The notes under the pieces: generated by a model
The model's database searches: none
The model's input: only the letters and a program-made list of their open reading frames with translations
What the model was told of the DNA's origin: nothing
In this document: positions 8,433 to 19,479 of the stretch, in pieces
How positions within the stretch are numbered: position 1 is the stretch's first letter
How the letters are laid out: each line of letters begins with the position of its first letter
Position numbers and translations under genes: made by a program
NCBI GenBank assembly: GCA_009746045.1
Contig: RPFO01000744.1
Coordinates: 803,635 to 867,634, forward strand
Origin: Mesostigma viride
Lineage: Eukaryota; Streptophyta; Mesostigmatophyceae; Mesostigmatales; Mesostigmataceae
Length of the DNA stretch: 64,000 bases
Direction of reading: 5' to 3'

Positions 8433-10613
8433 TCAGAACAGCAAGCTACGCAGGGACCCCATCACGCCCTGGGCCCCGCCGCTCCCCACCGTTCCCCCAG
8501 CACCCTCCAGGATCTTGCGCACGTCCTTGCCAAGCGCGACGTCTAGCGGCGTCTTTCCCCCCGCATCCGCGGCATTCGCATCCGCCCCCTTGTCCAACAG
8601 CGCCCTCACAAGCTCGGTCGTGCGAGACCCCGCCGAGATAAAACTAATGATGGCCAACGCGCCATGCCCGCTGGCCGCCGCCTTGTGCAACGCGGTCATC
8701 CCGTCCTTGGTCTTAGCCCTGACATCCGCCCCCTTGTCCATCAAGGCCTTGGCGGTCTTCACATGGCCACCCTCGCAGGCAGCGATCAGGGGGGTCATCC
8801 CTGACGAGCTCGTCCCACGGTTGGGCTCCGCCCCCCGACCCAACAGTAGCACGACAATGTCGTAGAAGCCGGCACCCGCAGCCACAAGCAGCGGGGTGAA
8901 CCCGTCCACATCGGCGAGGTTCACGTCTATTTTCGGCGACGCGAGCAAAGCGGTGATGACGAGGCTATCTGGATCCTTGCCGCCGTTGTCACCGCCAGCG
9001 GTGGCGACCTTGTTGCGGATCGCCAGCAGCAGCGGGGTGGGCCCGCTCTTGGCGGTCAGTACGGGGCGGTTGGGATCCGCGCCCGCATCCAAGAGCGCGG
9101 TGACCATTTTCGCAGAGCGCAGCTCTAAGGCAGCATGAAGCGGCGGCGCACTACCATTCTTGCTAGCAATCATGGCAGCACTGTTCCTGCTAGTACCGGT
9201 CTTGCTATCAGTTCCATCGCTTGCAACGTCCTGTGACTCACTAGAAGGATCAGGGCAATCCGCCGTGGCATCGATGTGAATCCCGTCCACTGTGAGCAAC
9301 GCCGCCACGATAGCCTGGTGGTTGCCTCTCACTGCCAGCATAAGCGGCGTCGCGCCAGCCTTGGTGACCTTGTTAGGGTCAACGCCTGGACGCAAGAGCA
9401 GGGAGTTGACTATCTCCAGGGACCCCTTGAAAACGGCAGCATGCAGGGGCGTCCACCCATCCTCGTCCACAACGTTAATAATGTCCAATGTCACCGTAGT
9501 ACTAGCTGCCGTCAAGAGAGCCGTAACGGTCGAGGCATGCCCGTTGCGGGATGCCAGAAGTAAAGCCGTTGCCCCAGAGGCATCCACCGAATTGACATCG
9601 CAGCCATCAAGGGTGAGCAGATGGGTGACAACGTCAGCATGGCCGCCCTTCGCCGCCACATGGAGCGCCGTCCTGCCCTCCCGGTTGACCGCGGTGTTGT
9701 CGGCTCCCTGGCGCAGCAGCTGCATGACCACCTCCAGGTGGCCCTGGGAGGCCGCCAGGTGCAGTGGCGTGTTGCCCTTGGCGTTCATCGCGCCGAGGAA
9801 TCCTTTCCCGCGCAACAGGTGGGAGATGGCGTCCAGGCGGCCGTGGCTGGCCGCTACATGCAGCGGGGTGTCCTTCTTGACGTCTTCCCGGTTCGCCTCC
9901 ACGCCCTCCTGGAGCAGACGTTGGATGATCTGGACATGGCCGCCTTGGGCGGCCGCGTGCATGCACGTCCGTCCGGCGGCGTCTTTCGCTAGAGGGCAAT
10001 CGCCATGCGCGAGGTGCAACGCGAGGAGGCGTTCGAAGGCCCTTGTGTCGCCGGTTTGCGCGGCCACGTGCAAGGAGTCACTTTTTTCGATGGCAGGTTG
10101 GCTGATATTGCCGGCAATTTTGACATAGTCGTCAGACACAGCGGACTTGCCACTTTCGGTGAGACTCTGTATGGCGCTCCGCCTGGCCTGGGAGGCTCCC
10201 GCGCCCTGGTACTCGAGGAGACATTGGACGATCTTGGAATTAGAAGCCAGCCTGGCGACATCTACAGGAGTCCGCCCCCTGCCATCCTTGACGTCGATCG
10301 ACGCACCCTGCTTCAAAAGCTTTCTCACGATGGGCAAGGAGTCGGATCCTGCGGCGGCAATGTGCAATGCGGTCTGCCCATCGTCTGTAGGAGCGCTTAC
10401 CTGCGCCCCGCGCTGCAGCAGGATCTTTACGATGTCCGACGATTCTTTAGTCACCGCGAGATGCAACGCATTAAAACCAGCTGCGTCAGCTGCGTTAATG
10501 TCAATCCCTTTGTCCAACAAATGACGGACAGATTCAGCGTCTCCTTGGAAAGCCGCGTCGTGTAATGGGCCCCTTTTTCTCTGTATGGTTGCCATGGTTC
10601 TTGGCCTGATCAC
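8433..10613 (-). CDS. Ankyrin-repeat protein, about 18 repeats
   Basis: A single uninterrupted frame of 726 codons; the second methionine (position 7, at 10595) is the likelier start because the first six residues are unremarkable. Nearly the whole chain is ankyrin repeats with the usual G-x-TPLHxAA and hxxLLxxGAD signatures: four before a linker at about residues 138-180, about eight to residue 440, a short Ser/Asp-rich linker, then about six more to the end. No kinase, membrane segment, SAM domain or other catalytic part is visible. The general role of such proteins is protein binding and scaffolding; the partner cannot be inferred. The frame is free of introns, unlike the neighbouring multi-exon genes, so a retroposed or horizontally acquired origin is possible but unproven. 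Confidence 0.85.
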   Translation of the reverse strand: MIRPRTMATIQRKRGPLHDAAFQGDAESVRHLLDKGIDINAADAAGFNALHLAVTKESSDIVKILLQRGAQVSAPTDDGQTALHIAAAGSDSLPIVRKLLKQGASIDVKDGRGRTPVDVARLASNSKIVQCLLEYQGAGASQARRSAIQSLTESGKSAVSDDYVKIAGNISQPAIEKSDSLHVAAQTGDTRAFERLLALHLAHGDCPLAKDAAGRTCMHAAAQGGHVQIIQRLLQEGVEANREDVKKDTPLHVAASHGRLDAISHLLRGKGFLGAMNAKGNTPLHLAASQGHLEVVMQLLRQGADNTAVNREGRTALHVAAKGGHADVVTHLLTLDGCDVNSVDASGATALLLASRNGHASTVTALLTAASTTVTLDIINVVDEDGWTPLHAAVFKGSLEIVNSLLLRPGVDPNKVTKAGATPLMLAVRGNHQAIVAALLTVDGIHIDATADCPDPSSESQDVASDGTDSKTGTSRNSAAMIASKNGSAPPLHAALELRSAKMVTALLDAGADPNRPVLTAKSGPTPLLLAIRNKVATAGGDNGGKDPDSLVITALLASPKIDVNLADVDGFTPLLVAAGAGFYDIVVLLLGRGAEPNRGTSSSGMTPLIAACEGGHVKTAKALMDKGADVRAKTKDGMTALHKAAASGHGALAIISFISAGSRTTELVRALLDKGADANAADAGGKTPLDVALGKDVRKILEGAGGTVGSGGAQGVMGSLRSLLF

Positions 10614-11028
10614 GGACGACTCGATCTGTTTATTCCCAGTGGACTGACAGGATCGTTGCGTCGCTATAGGCTGTCACGGAATGGCGAGGATGCCCACGGG
10701 AGGCGCGCCCCTGCATGATCAGCCTGCTTCGCGCGCATCATCCATTGATAAGCCAGAGGAACATAAACACATACATTGCATGCAGGCTGCAGAGGCCGGC
10801 GCGGCGCCCTCTGAAATTGGCACGTGGCGCGCACAGGTCACCGTGCCGTCTGCCTTCCCACTGGCCAATGCCCAATTCACTAGAATTGGTGCCTCGGTTT
10901 GATGTATCTCCTGATTGTCGTTGGAGCATTTTCTGACCGGCCTCGGCAGGGCGGGCAGAGCACAGCAGTAATTATTAATTTACCATCATGTTACAATGGG
11001 CTCGCCAGTCGCCATGGGCCATCGTGTA
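10614..11028. other. Upstream region of the ankyrin gene, no feature recognised
   Basis: Presumed promoter side of the ankyrin-repeat gene; no TATA box or other element that I can defend. Confidence 0.4.
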
Positions 11029-11388
11029 CTACAGTATCATGCGTACAGTATCATGCATACTGGTCTCCATGTAACGGTAGAACCTATACACCATGGTCCT
11101 GTAGCCCGCGTTGCAGCTGTCAACGACGTACCAGTCCACGTTGCAGTACTCGAAGATGGTCCACCCCCAGATCCATTCCAGCCTGGCGATTCCTAGGGTC
11201 GTGGGTGTCTGTGTGAGGTACGGATACCTGCTGCAGCAAATGCTTCGGACATTCGTTACGACGGTTGTGTCACGGAAATGGTGCGTATAACACTTATCTG
11301 TAACCTTGTCAATCTTGAGGATGTACCCAGATTGCTGAGTCAACAAGCCGTAGCAATTGTTGGAAAACTTTTCAAGGGGATTGCGCAT
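11029..11388 (-). CDS. Small cysteine- and aromatic-rich hypothetical protein
   Basis: A 119-codon frame with GC-rich third positions over its second half, unlike the surrounding noncoding DNA. It has five cysteines (CY, ICCS, EYCN, SCNA) and many Trp/Tyr residues (LEWIWGWTIFEYC, VDWYVVD), but no signal peptide at the given start. It may be one exon of a larger gene, since the first 20 residues look less protein-like. No family recognised. Confidence 0.35.
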   Translation of the reverse strand: MRNPLEKFSNNCYGLLTQQSGYILKIDKVTDKCYTHHFRDTTVVTNVRSICCSRYPYLTQTPTTLGIARLEWIWGWTIFEYCNVDWYVVDSCNAGYRTMVYRFYRYMETSMHDTVRMIL

Positions 11389-12342
11389 ATTTTTTCCAGC
11401 ACATCCTGCCTGGAATACTTCTGATTTCGATGGTAGGCGACCGGTGACGTACTAGCCGCCGACCCACATCCTCTTACTACTCAATCGTAGTACTACACTT
11501 CGTCGCCGGGATTGCCGTAACAGGCATCGCAGCATCTAGGTCTCGTACGCCCGCCTCACGACTCCTGCGGAGAGAGAAAGATTTCAACGCTATTTGTGAT
11601 ACCGGCAAATCACACAATTTCCTAAGGTGGTCGCCCGATCTGTAGGTAAGTTATATCAACTCGCTTGGACTATCCGTAAATTCTTGGTAATGTGCAGATC
11701 ATAATAATGTATGAGAAGTAGCAGGAGTGAAGGCCAGTATCTCCGAACCATTGGTGCGAATCCACGAATTTGCAGTCTGGATTCTACTGGCTTGCTTTTT
11801 GTGGAAGCTGCCTCAATCTTCTAAAAGGTCGAATCCATGAAGTGCATGCCTTTGGTTGTGCGTGCGATCCACGCCATTCCCCCTGCTGGTAGTTGTGCTG
11901 CCTAAGAAGTCGGTGCATTTTTTGTGAAATAGACACACCCGCACGGTTATTATGCCAATATCATTCTTATGTGTACCGTTGCATGCATGGTGATTGCTGG
12001 AGTAATTTCAAAAGGAAGTGGTAGGGGGCTATGCTTTCATCGAAGCCAGTGTACGCCTGTTTCCCGGTATGCTGACAAACATGTAATACGCTCTCACATG
12101 CTGACAAGTAATACACTCTCACATGCTTACTGCAAGTAATACACTCTCACATCATTGCTTATAAACAAGTATTATTATGCTCTCACATGCTGCTTTCACC
12201 CTTTTTTTTTTTCATGGTATCCTGCAACGCCTCTCACCAGCCCTACTACTCGGCAAGCGAGATAGCATTATCTGACAGGCAAAGAGGTTGAGATGCGGTA
12301 TGGTGTCAGACGCCTTCGCAATGTTTCTCTGTTCCTTGGCAG
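11389..12342. other. Noncoding stretch with a short imperfect tandem repeat
   Basis: At about 12085-12190 the phrase GTAATACACTCTCACATGCT recurs about four times with variable spacers. Nothing else recognised. Confidence 0.45.
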
Positions 12343-12411
12343 GTGACGATGCTTTCCTGCTGCGCAATTGTGATCAACCAGGCCTTCCGCGCAGGGACTC
12401 CCATAAACTGG
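12343..12411 (+). other. Candidate exon upstream of the membrane-protein gene
   Basis: A 69-base segment between a good acceptor (CCTTGGCAG) and a GTTAGC donor is open in two frames. A further candidate follows the acceptor at 13621-13623 and ends near 13720-13733. Their reading frames are ambiguous, so they are listed apart from the better supported exons at 14173-16298. Confidence 0.3.
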
Positions 12412-13221
12412 GTTAGCAGCTGCGACTGTGCGGTTGTCCCTCCCAATACATTATTCAACCGTCATGGGTCCCATTTCAAGCCGGAGTGATGAATCGGCTT
12501 TAAATCGATTTCTGACGGGAAATCGGCTGCCAGGCCAATGAGTGATGGACACGGTTTATGGGTTGATGGATGAACACTTTGCAGCCTAGTTTTGTGCTTT
12601 GAGCGTATTCACGTGATAATGCATTATTATATGAAGTTGCACCGTTGCATGCATGTTTGGTGACCCGTTCTTTTGTGTGTGTGGAGCAGAGGTGGCTGCC
12701 ATGGCAGATTCAGTAATGGCATTTTAATCTTGACTTCAGTAGCTCGAGCTGTCCTTGTCGTTGCCGTTACTCATGTAGTGCTAGTATGTCTCGGTAACGA
12801 CGAGCTGTTGGTGCTGTGGGCGCCTCATCTGCATGCGGCCAGTGGAAGGCAGGCAGCTAATCATGTGCCTTGCGGATTGTGCATTATGCAAGCACATGAC
12901 TGTGTTCACAGGAAAACCAGTCATTAGTCCTGAAGCCAAAATAATGTTTGAATGATTAACGAGTTGAGACCTTACTGCATGCCTGCATGTGTGTCGTGTT
13001 GTTAGGGTTTTCTTAACCCAGACTTTTCCAGGCTTAACCGAGGCTTAACCCAGACTTTCTTAAAGGTTGAATGCTGCCTTGCCTGTAGCGTCTGCAGGGG
13101 GTGGATTCCATAGTTCGGTATTGCCTCCATCAAGCTTCCATCAAGAGTACTAGTCCCTCCATCAAGCCATGGTATGACGACCATGTTCTGTGTCCACTAT
13201 ATGCCCTGTATGGAATTCAGG

Positions 13222-13424
13222 AGGGGGGGGGGGGGGGGGCGGGAAGGGGGGGGAGGGGGAAGGGGGAAGGGGGGAAGCGGGGGAGGGGGGGCGAGGGGGC
13301 GAGGGGCAAGGGGGCGAGGGGGCAAGGGGGCGAGGGGGCGAGGGGGCGAGGGAGCGAGGGGCGAGGGGGGGGAGGGGGGAGGGGGGGGAGGGGGGAGGGG
13401 GGGGAGGGGGGGGAGGGGAGGATT
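13222..13424 (+). repeat. G-rich tract with dense G-runs
   Basis: About 200 bases almost entirely G with single A or C interruptions, beginning with a run of about 18 G. It satisfies the G-quadruplex spacing rule many times over. The long Pro- or Gly-rich frames over it are repeat translations, not genes. Confidence 0.8.
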
Positions 13425-13831
13425 CTATTGAGTGTAATAATGTAAATAGCTTTGATTTGCTAAAAGATAGCCTTGTATCGATGTTAGTAAAACGTTTAAT
13501 CAACGGAAGAATTCCACATATTCACAGAACTTCGCTTCTTTTTAAATACCGTAATGGACTGGCGATGCATCCTTGGCCAGTGTAAGCCTGCAATTGCTCT
13601 CTCTAGCAACGATCGGATTGCAGGTTGTTTCCAGATACTATGGCAAATGGCCTGGCGCTACATCCGGCAATTTACCAGCAAACATTTACCTCCTTTGCAC
13701 TGCTGAAAGACTACACATCGATCTTTCTGTGCATTGTACTTTCCATGGACGCATCATATGGGAAGCATGCCAGGAGTGACCGCTAGGGTCGGGCTCCACC
13801 TACATAGAGTACACCGGTAGAATAGCGTGCC

Positions 13832-14033
<202 letters not shown>

Positions 14034-14047
14034 CACAAGGGTTAATA

Positions 14048-14096
14048 CTCCGTGATTCCCCGACGGGAGCATGAGTTTAATGAATGAATAAATTGA
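14048..14096 (+). mobile_element. LINE 3' end, hairpin family 2 (second copy)
   Basis: The hairpin ACTCCGTGATTCCCCGACGG and a TTTAATGAATGAATA tail match 8228-8285. Upstream is only microsatellite, so this is an extremely truncated copy. It lies just before the exon at 14173. Confidence 0.6.
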
Positions 14097-14172
14097 TGGA
14101 CGCATGTCGAGTTCTTTCTATATTCTTAATAACCCTCTCTTTTGGACTCGCTGTTGTTGCTGTCAACTGCAG

Positions 14173-16298
14173 GATGTCGAGCCCGACTGTGATTTGAACT
14201 TCGGGTGGTATACTTGGGATGATCACAACGACCACAAAGGTAATCAAGTTGATAGGTCTTCAGGATGACCTGGCCTGTGCTGCGCTATGAGATCGGAGGT
14301 CTGCGCTGCAGTTTGTCTCCTGCGCACCCTGTGCAGTTCTTGTAAAGAGAAGTATCCTGCCATAATCCACAACACCATGACCCCTTCTGCCAAAATCCAC
14401 ACCGCCACAACCTTGTGCCAAAATCCACATCGCCATACCCCCACATGCCAAAATCCACATTGCCACAACCCCTCATGCCAAATCCACAGCAGCATACCCC
14501 CACGTGTCCAAATCCACATAGCCCGCCTTCGCAACACCCATCCACCCTCACACACACATCCACACACGTGCACACCCATGCCCATACATGCACACACATG
14601 CCTACGCTCCACCCACAGCGCTGGAGAGCGAGCTGTCAGAGCTGAGTGAGCGCCATGAGGCAGCGTGCGAGGAAGACAGCGCATGGGTGCAGTCCGAGAA
14701 CACGGGGTGCGCCGGTAGGTGCCGGCAGTGGCAGTTCGAGCTAGCAAGTGAGGTAGGTGCAGGTGGTGGCAGCCAGAAGCCGATTTACTTGCGATTGGGG
14801 GCACCTAGCAATCGAGGTAAGTGGGGGTTGGACCAACCAGCATTGGAAATAATGCGGGTGCCACTTCTTCCGGTGGGTGTCCATGTCTTGTATTAGTCGG
14901 TAGCAAAGCCAAGCATGTCGCTGGCTGGCTGGCTGGCTGCTTGCCCAGCCCCCTGCAACCTGCAGGGGTCGCACCAGGGATAAGGAGCTTGCTTCAGGCA
15001 GACCTGCGTTGTTATTGCAGTGTTCATTGGGTGGTCGATACCTGCGTCATCTGACAAAATGCTGTTTGGTCAGTCTCGCTGAATTCTAGTTATCACATGG
15101 ATGCACTTTTTCTAATGCTGACAAAGTTATCTCCGCCCACTCGCTGACTCCGGCTGCCCAAGCTTATTGCTGAACGTGGCCTTTTCGTCCTGCCCCTGCA
15201 GCATGGCTCAGCCTGGACCACATCGGGTGGGGGGCTCTCCTCATGGGATTTTTCATCGGGGAGCCATCGCTTGTGCTTTTCGCCCTCTTCATGCTTATGT
15301 GGTCCTCCAAGGTATCTCTGCCACCATGCGTCCTTCATGCGTGTGCTGCATGCGTCAGACGGGAGCCATTCTGCCATACTTACTGCTGTAGGAAGCACAA
15401 GCACTGTGCATGTCTTTCATTGAAGCGCTTCTGGAGTTTTTTGCAGACTTCCTTTTCTTTTCTCATAGACTATTGAGGGGGTGCTGGATGCCCAACTAGA
15501 CCATACTTCATCCTTCTTTGTTGGCACTTTTTTCTTGGCTGTCTGCTAGGTTGCCACTCTGCGGATCATTCTTATTTGAGATTTTTATTTCTCCCCTGCC
15601 TGTGGCATCTGTTGGTCGTTCAATGGGCGCCCCCGCAGCATCTGAAACACTGATAATAAGTAGGATAACGCTGTTTTGAGTTCATGGTAATGCCCTGCCC
15701 GGTTGCCTGAGAATGGCATGAGGAGTTCACACTGTTTATCACTGATTGTCTTGCAAATGGATGTGACTACTTACTACGAACGCAGTGTTTCTTGCTGATG
15801 CCTGAGTATGCCTTTGATAGTCACTAAGAACCGCCCCTGTTTTGAAATGGCTTATTTACGGTGTATCCCTTGGTGTATCTGCGATGTATCTGGCTATGAC
15901 AACGTCTGATGAGTGTATGGGTCTTCCCAGGAATAGATTTCCCTACCCAAACTTTATCTTATTCAACTATCGATATACCTAGCGGCCATGAATAATTAGG
16001 CATTGCCTCTTGGTTGTCTCTATTGTTCTACAAGTGGCACTACTTCATATCGTCAAGCATTCTTATTTCTTGGGTGTTGCAATGTCTGCATACTGAGCTT
16101 TACTGGGAATCGCCGGCTCACTGGTGGGATTTGACGGTGCGGGCCTGTGAGGCTGGGCTCACGTTATGCTTATCATACTCTCAGACAGATGTCTAGCTGC
16201 GATCCTTGCTTTGTGCGGTGGCCTCCCCTTGGACGCAGAATTTTGGGACCGCAGACAGTGGAGAGGACAACTCGGAAGATAGCAGTGGAACGGAATAG
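14173..16298 (+). CDS. Unrecognised multi-exon membrane protein, 3' part
   Basis: Exons joined by matching phases: 14173-14239, 14619-14714, 15202-15311, then an uncertain one starting at 15469, then 16035-16136 and the last at 16239-16298. The second exon is acidic and helical (LESELSELSERHEAACEE). The third is strongly hydrophobic (GALLMGFFIGEPSLVLFALF) and must be one or two membrane helices. The fifth has another helix (FISSSILISWVLQCL) followed by a Trp-rich loop. The last encodes an acidic Ser/Glu tail ending at TAG 16296-16298. Phases 1-1, 1-1 and 0-0 between neighbours support the model. I cannot assign a family; a channel or transporter is a guess. Exons between 15480 and 16035, and the 5' part, remain unsolved. 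Confidence 0.5.
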
Positions 16299-17089
16299 TA
16301 CTATGACGAATAATGTATGAGGTACGTACTAAACAGGCGCGATGTATATCTCTGTCTATAATGCTAGCATTGAGAGGGGCATCTATTTGTTTCTGTATCT
16401 AACTAGCCTAGTGTATCACTTCAATCAGAACCATGAAATAGGATGACTTGTTATAATTTAGTTGGACTCTGTGGCATTGTTCGCTGCACAGCCGCGCTCT
16501 TGCACCCTGACTGGCCTGTAGTAGCCCACGTAGCAGGAGAAGGCCATGGTTATTTTTCCCGATATGAAAGCCGTTCGATCACTCGCTATCATGCCCCATG
16601 AAGCTGCTCTGTAATAACGGCACATGCTGTGCAGTTGCACAGTTGCGTGGTGTTCAACGCTAGCCAAGCGTCGTCATCCTATTCGTGGCAACCTACTGTA
16701 CAGTCTTGCAGCATGCCACTGAGGCTGATTGCTTTTTGGGCCCATACGGCTGCATTTAAGTGCTAATTCTTGTGTTGTTGTGCCTGTATTTCTGTCCGAG
16801 AAGGAAAGAACTGCCATCTGAGTGCAAAAGAATTCCTTGGTTATTGTTAAGGAACATATACCCTGTGTGATGTCCTCCTCAAGGCTGGTGCTATTGGTGC
16901 AGGCTCGTCCCCCTTGCCGGAAGACAATTTCGGTCACTGAAGTACTCATGATGTGGGGACCCAGGTAAGGATCTAAGGACAGTGGTGAGGTGCACTGGAA
17001 TGGTACCACTTAGGGACCCAGCTGGGAAGACACATCGTCGATAGATTGAGCGAGACTTGTGGCTGCTGGCCTGATAGTAGTTGTTGTCT
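16299..17089. other. Intergenic, no feature recognised
   Basis: No frame here has exon-like borders or family motifs. Confidence 0.4.
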
Positions 17090-17399
17090 TGGTGGTGGTG
17101 GTGGTGGTGGCGGCGGAGGAGGAGGAGGAGGAGGAGGAGGAGGAGGCGGCAGCGGCGGCGAGGGAGAGGGAGAGGGAGAGGGAGAGGGAGAGGGAGAGGG
17201 GGAGGGAGAGGGAGAGGGAGAGGGAGAGGGAGAGGGAGAGGGAGAGGGAGAGGGAGAGGGAGAGGGAGAGGGAGAGGGAGAGGGAGAGGGAGAGGGAGAG
17301 GGAGAGGGAGAGGGAGAGGGAGAGGGAGAGGGAGAGGGAGAGGGAGAGGGAGAGGGAGAGGGAGAGGGAGAGGGAGAGGGAGAGGGGGAGGGGGAGGGC
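17090..17399 (+). repeat. (GGT)n, (GGA)n, then (GAGGGA)n microsatellite
   Basis: About 70 bases of GGT/GGA units lead into about 240 bases of a six-base GAGGGA unit. It is purely purine on the plus strand for most of its length. Confidence 0.9.
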
Positions 17400-18900
17400 G
17401 AGGACTCAGGGGGATGATGATTGTCACGGAGGTGGTGGCAAATATTCTGCTTGTTCTGTTGTTGATACGTGGTCTAAACGAAAGTGGTGTAGAATAGTCC
17501 ACTTGTCCCTTAATAGTATCCCTCGTTCTCTTGCGGCCCTGCTATCTCAAAAGGAAAATCTGTTACATAGGACGAATCCCTGACCTTCCAATGGAGGTAG
17601 GCATGCAATCGATGAAACACTTTCTCACGGATGGAAGGGCAGATCCATAGTAGCGTGGGTTGTGGGCGCGGAGTTGGGTGGCGGATGTGTCTTTCTATGA
17701 AAACATCAGGGGACTCACACTTGCGTGGGTTTGAAGGGTGGCACACTGGAATTCTGCCATGCAACTTTGCCCTCATGCTTCATGGGCCGGTCCTTCAAAT
17801 TTTAAACAAATGTAGTAGCTCAGTCCCTCCTAATGATATGAAACCTTGGCCTCAGGTTTGCCGGCATTTTTAAAATTCATCATTTGTTCTACAGGAACTT
17901 GCTCTTTGTCGCGCAGCCATCATGTCTCTGTGTTTTGTGTGATAAATCGATACGCTTGAAATGATATGTTAAGGCATGTGCCGAATTTCAAATTCTCATG
18001 ACACATGTGAATGTGGAATCACGTGAGCGTTTGCGTGCGTGCAGACTAGGATCGAAGACTTAAGGAGTTGAATGTCAATGGACAACATCTGACAACAATG
18101 AGCTACAACATCTGAGGGAGGTGGGCCCAGTGGCGGCATGGCAGCCAGGTGGCATGCAGTGAAGCAACCTACTAAATGAGATGCAAGAAAGCACACAAGC
18201 AGGGAGCTGCCAGTCTTGCATGCATGTCAGACTTGTGTGATTACTTAGTTCATTAATCCTAGGGAGAACGGATTCGCGCCTGGGCAGCCTCCCAGCTTAT
18301 ATCAATCTGTGATATGGGGGCCGGGCTGATGACTACCTAGCAAAGGCAAACGGCAGGAGGTTATGCAGGATACAAAGCGCAAGGCGGTGGGGGCGACGCA
18401 TGAGACCAAATCTGCTAACCATGCATAGCGCCTCGATCCAGGCCGGAGTGCCCGCCATCCTGTAAATAGTGGCTCGACAGACACCCATTCCACCACCCTC
18501 TTCATTGAGGAGTTATGCTCAATCTACGTGAATTAATTAATTAGTTAACCTCCTGCCAAGTCGCTTTGGTAGTCAGCTGCCCCCTTAGCCGGGGAGCTTG
18601 TTCCCCCGGAGCACAAACCCGTTCCTCCTATAGGATAGCACATGCTTGCCCATAGCCTAACCTGTAGCCACTGATATCCGCCAACCTAGCTACACCGCCC
18701 GCATGGGTAGTTTAATGAAATTAAGAATTGCTCAACAATTTTCCACCCAAAAACGTTAAAATAAACAAAATAAATGTTAATTAACTAACTCCCACCACTG
18801 TGGATTGGAGTAAAGATGTACTTACAAAACAAACAAAGCATTAAAACACTAAATAGTTGGCTCACTTCATACTAAATCTTGGAGGCTCTGGGTGGTTACC
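17400..18900. other. Noncoding, one dispersed repeat copy
   Basis: Only the copy of the 7974-8010 repeat at 18653-18695 and a GC hairpin near 18586-18618 are recognisable. Confidence 0.4.
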
Positions 18901-19312
18901 CTGGTGGAAGAAACAAACAATCAGTCTTTAAAAGGAATGTCAAAACTGCGAGTCCCGTGGAGAAATTCAAAGAAGCGCCTCAAGACGAGCGCGCGCGTAG
19001 ACCCGCTACAGAAGTGCAAAATGTGTTGTGGTTTAAACACGGTAGTTTTGGTAAAACACGCAGGCACACTGAGTGGCTACACCGGCCCGGCGTACTCCTC
19101 ACCGCCCGCCTTCCTCAAAATATCTGGTCTGGAAAATGGACTTTCGGCGACTTTGATGCTGCAGCTGGATCGGGCTTGACGAGAGCTGTTGAATGCCGTA
19201 CAGTTGTTAGTCCAGTCTATGGATAAGTAGTACCAGTCTATATGGATCCAGTACATTATAATACCCCTGTCGGTACACCGGCACGGGAATAAACTCAACT
19301 CAACTGAACTCA
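18900..19312 (+). mobile_element. LINE-like remnant ending in hairpin family 3
   Basis: A weak coding-like stretch at 18930-19215 (ENGLSATLMLQLD, RELLNAVQLLVQSMD, interrupted by a stop) runs into a module at 19259-19312: a CGGT..ACCG hairpin followed by an ACTCA-unit tail. The same hairpin and tail recur at 19425-19473. Confidence 0.4.
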
Positions 19313-19424
19313 ACAGTTACAAGTTAGTCAGTCAGTCAGTCAGTTGTACATATCCCATGCCGCACTTGGGCAGCAGTTGTTAGTAGGGCATACATGTACA
19401 AGGCTCGCCCCACTCCCCTACCTT

Positions 19425-19473
19425 AATAACCCGGTCGGATCACCGGCGTGGGAAAAACTCAACTCAACTCAAC
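19425..19473 (+). mobile_element. LINE 3' end, hairpin family 3 (second copy)
   Basis: CCGGTCGGATCACCGG can fold with a five-pair stem and is followed by (ACTCA)n. It lies about 160 bases after the first copy, suggesting one truncated element landed close to another. Confidence 0.5.
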
Positions 19474-19479
19474 AACTCC

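Noticed and set aside
9292-10128. 278-codon plus-strand frame
   Set aside because: Shadow of the ankyrin-repeat gene, with no independent motif.
17046-17583. Glu/Gly-, Arg/Glu- and Pro/Leu-repeat frames
   Set aside because: Translation of the GAGGGA microsatellite.
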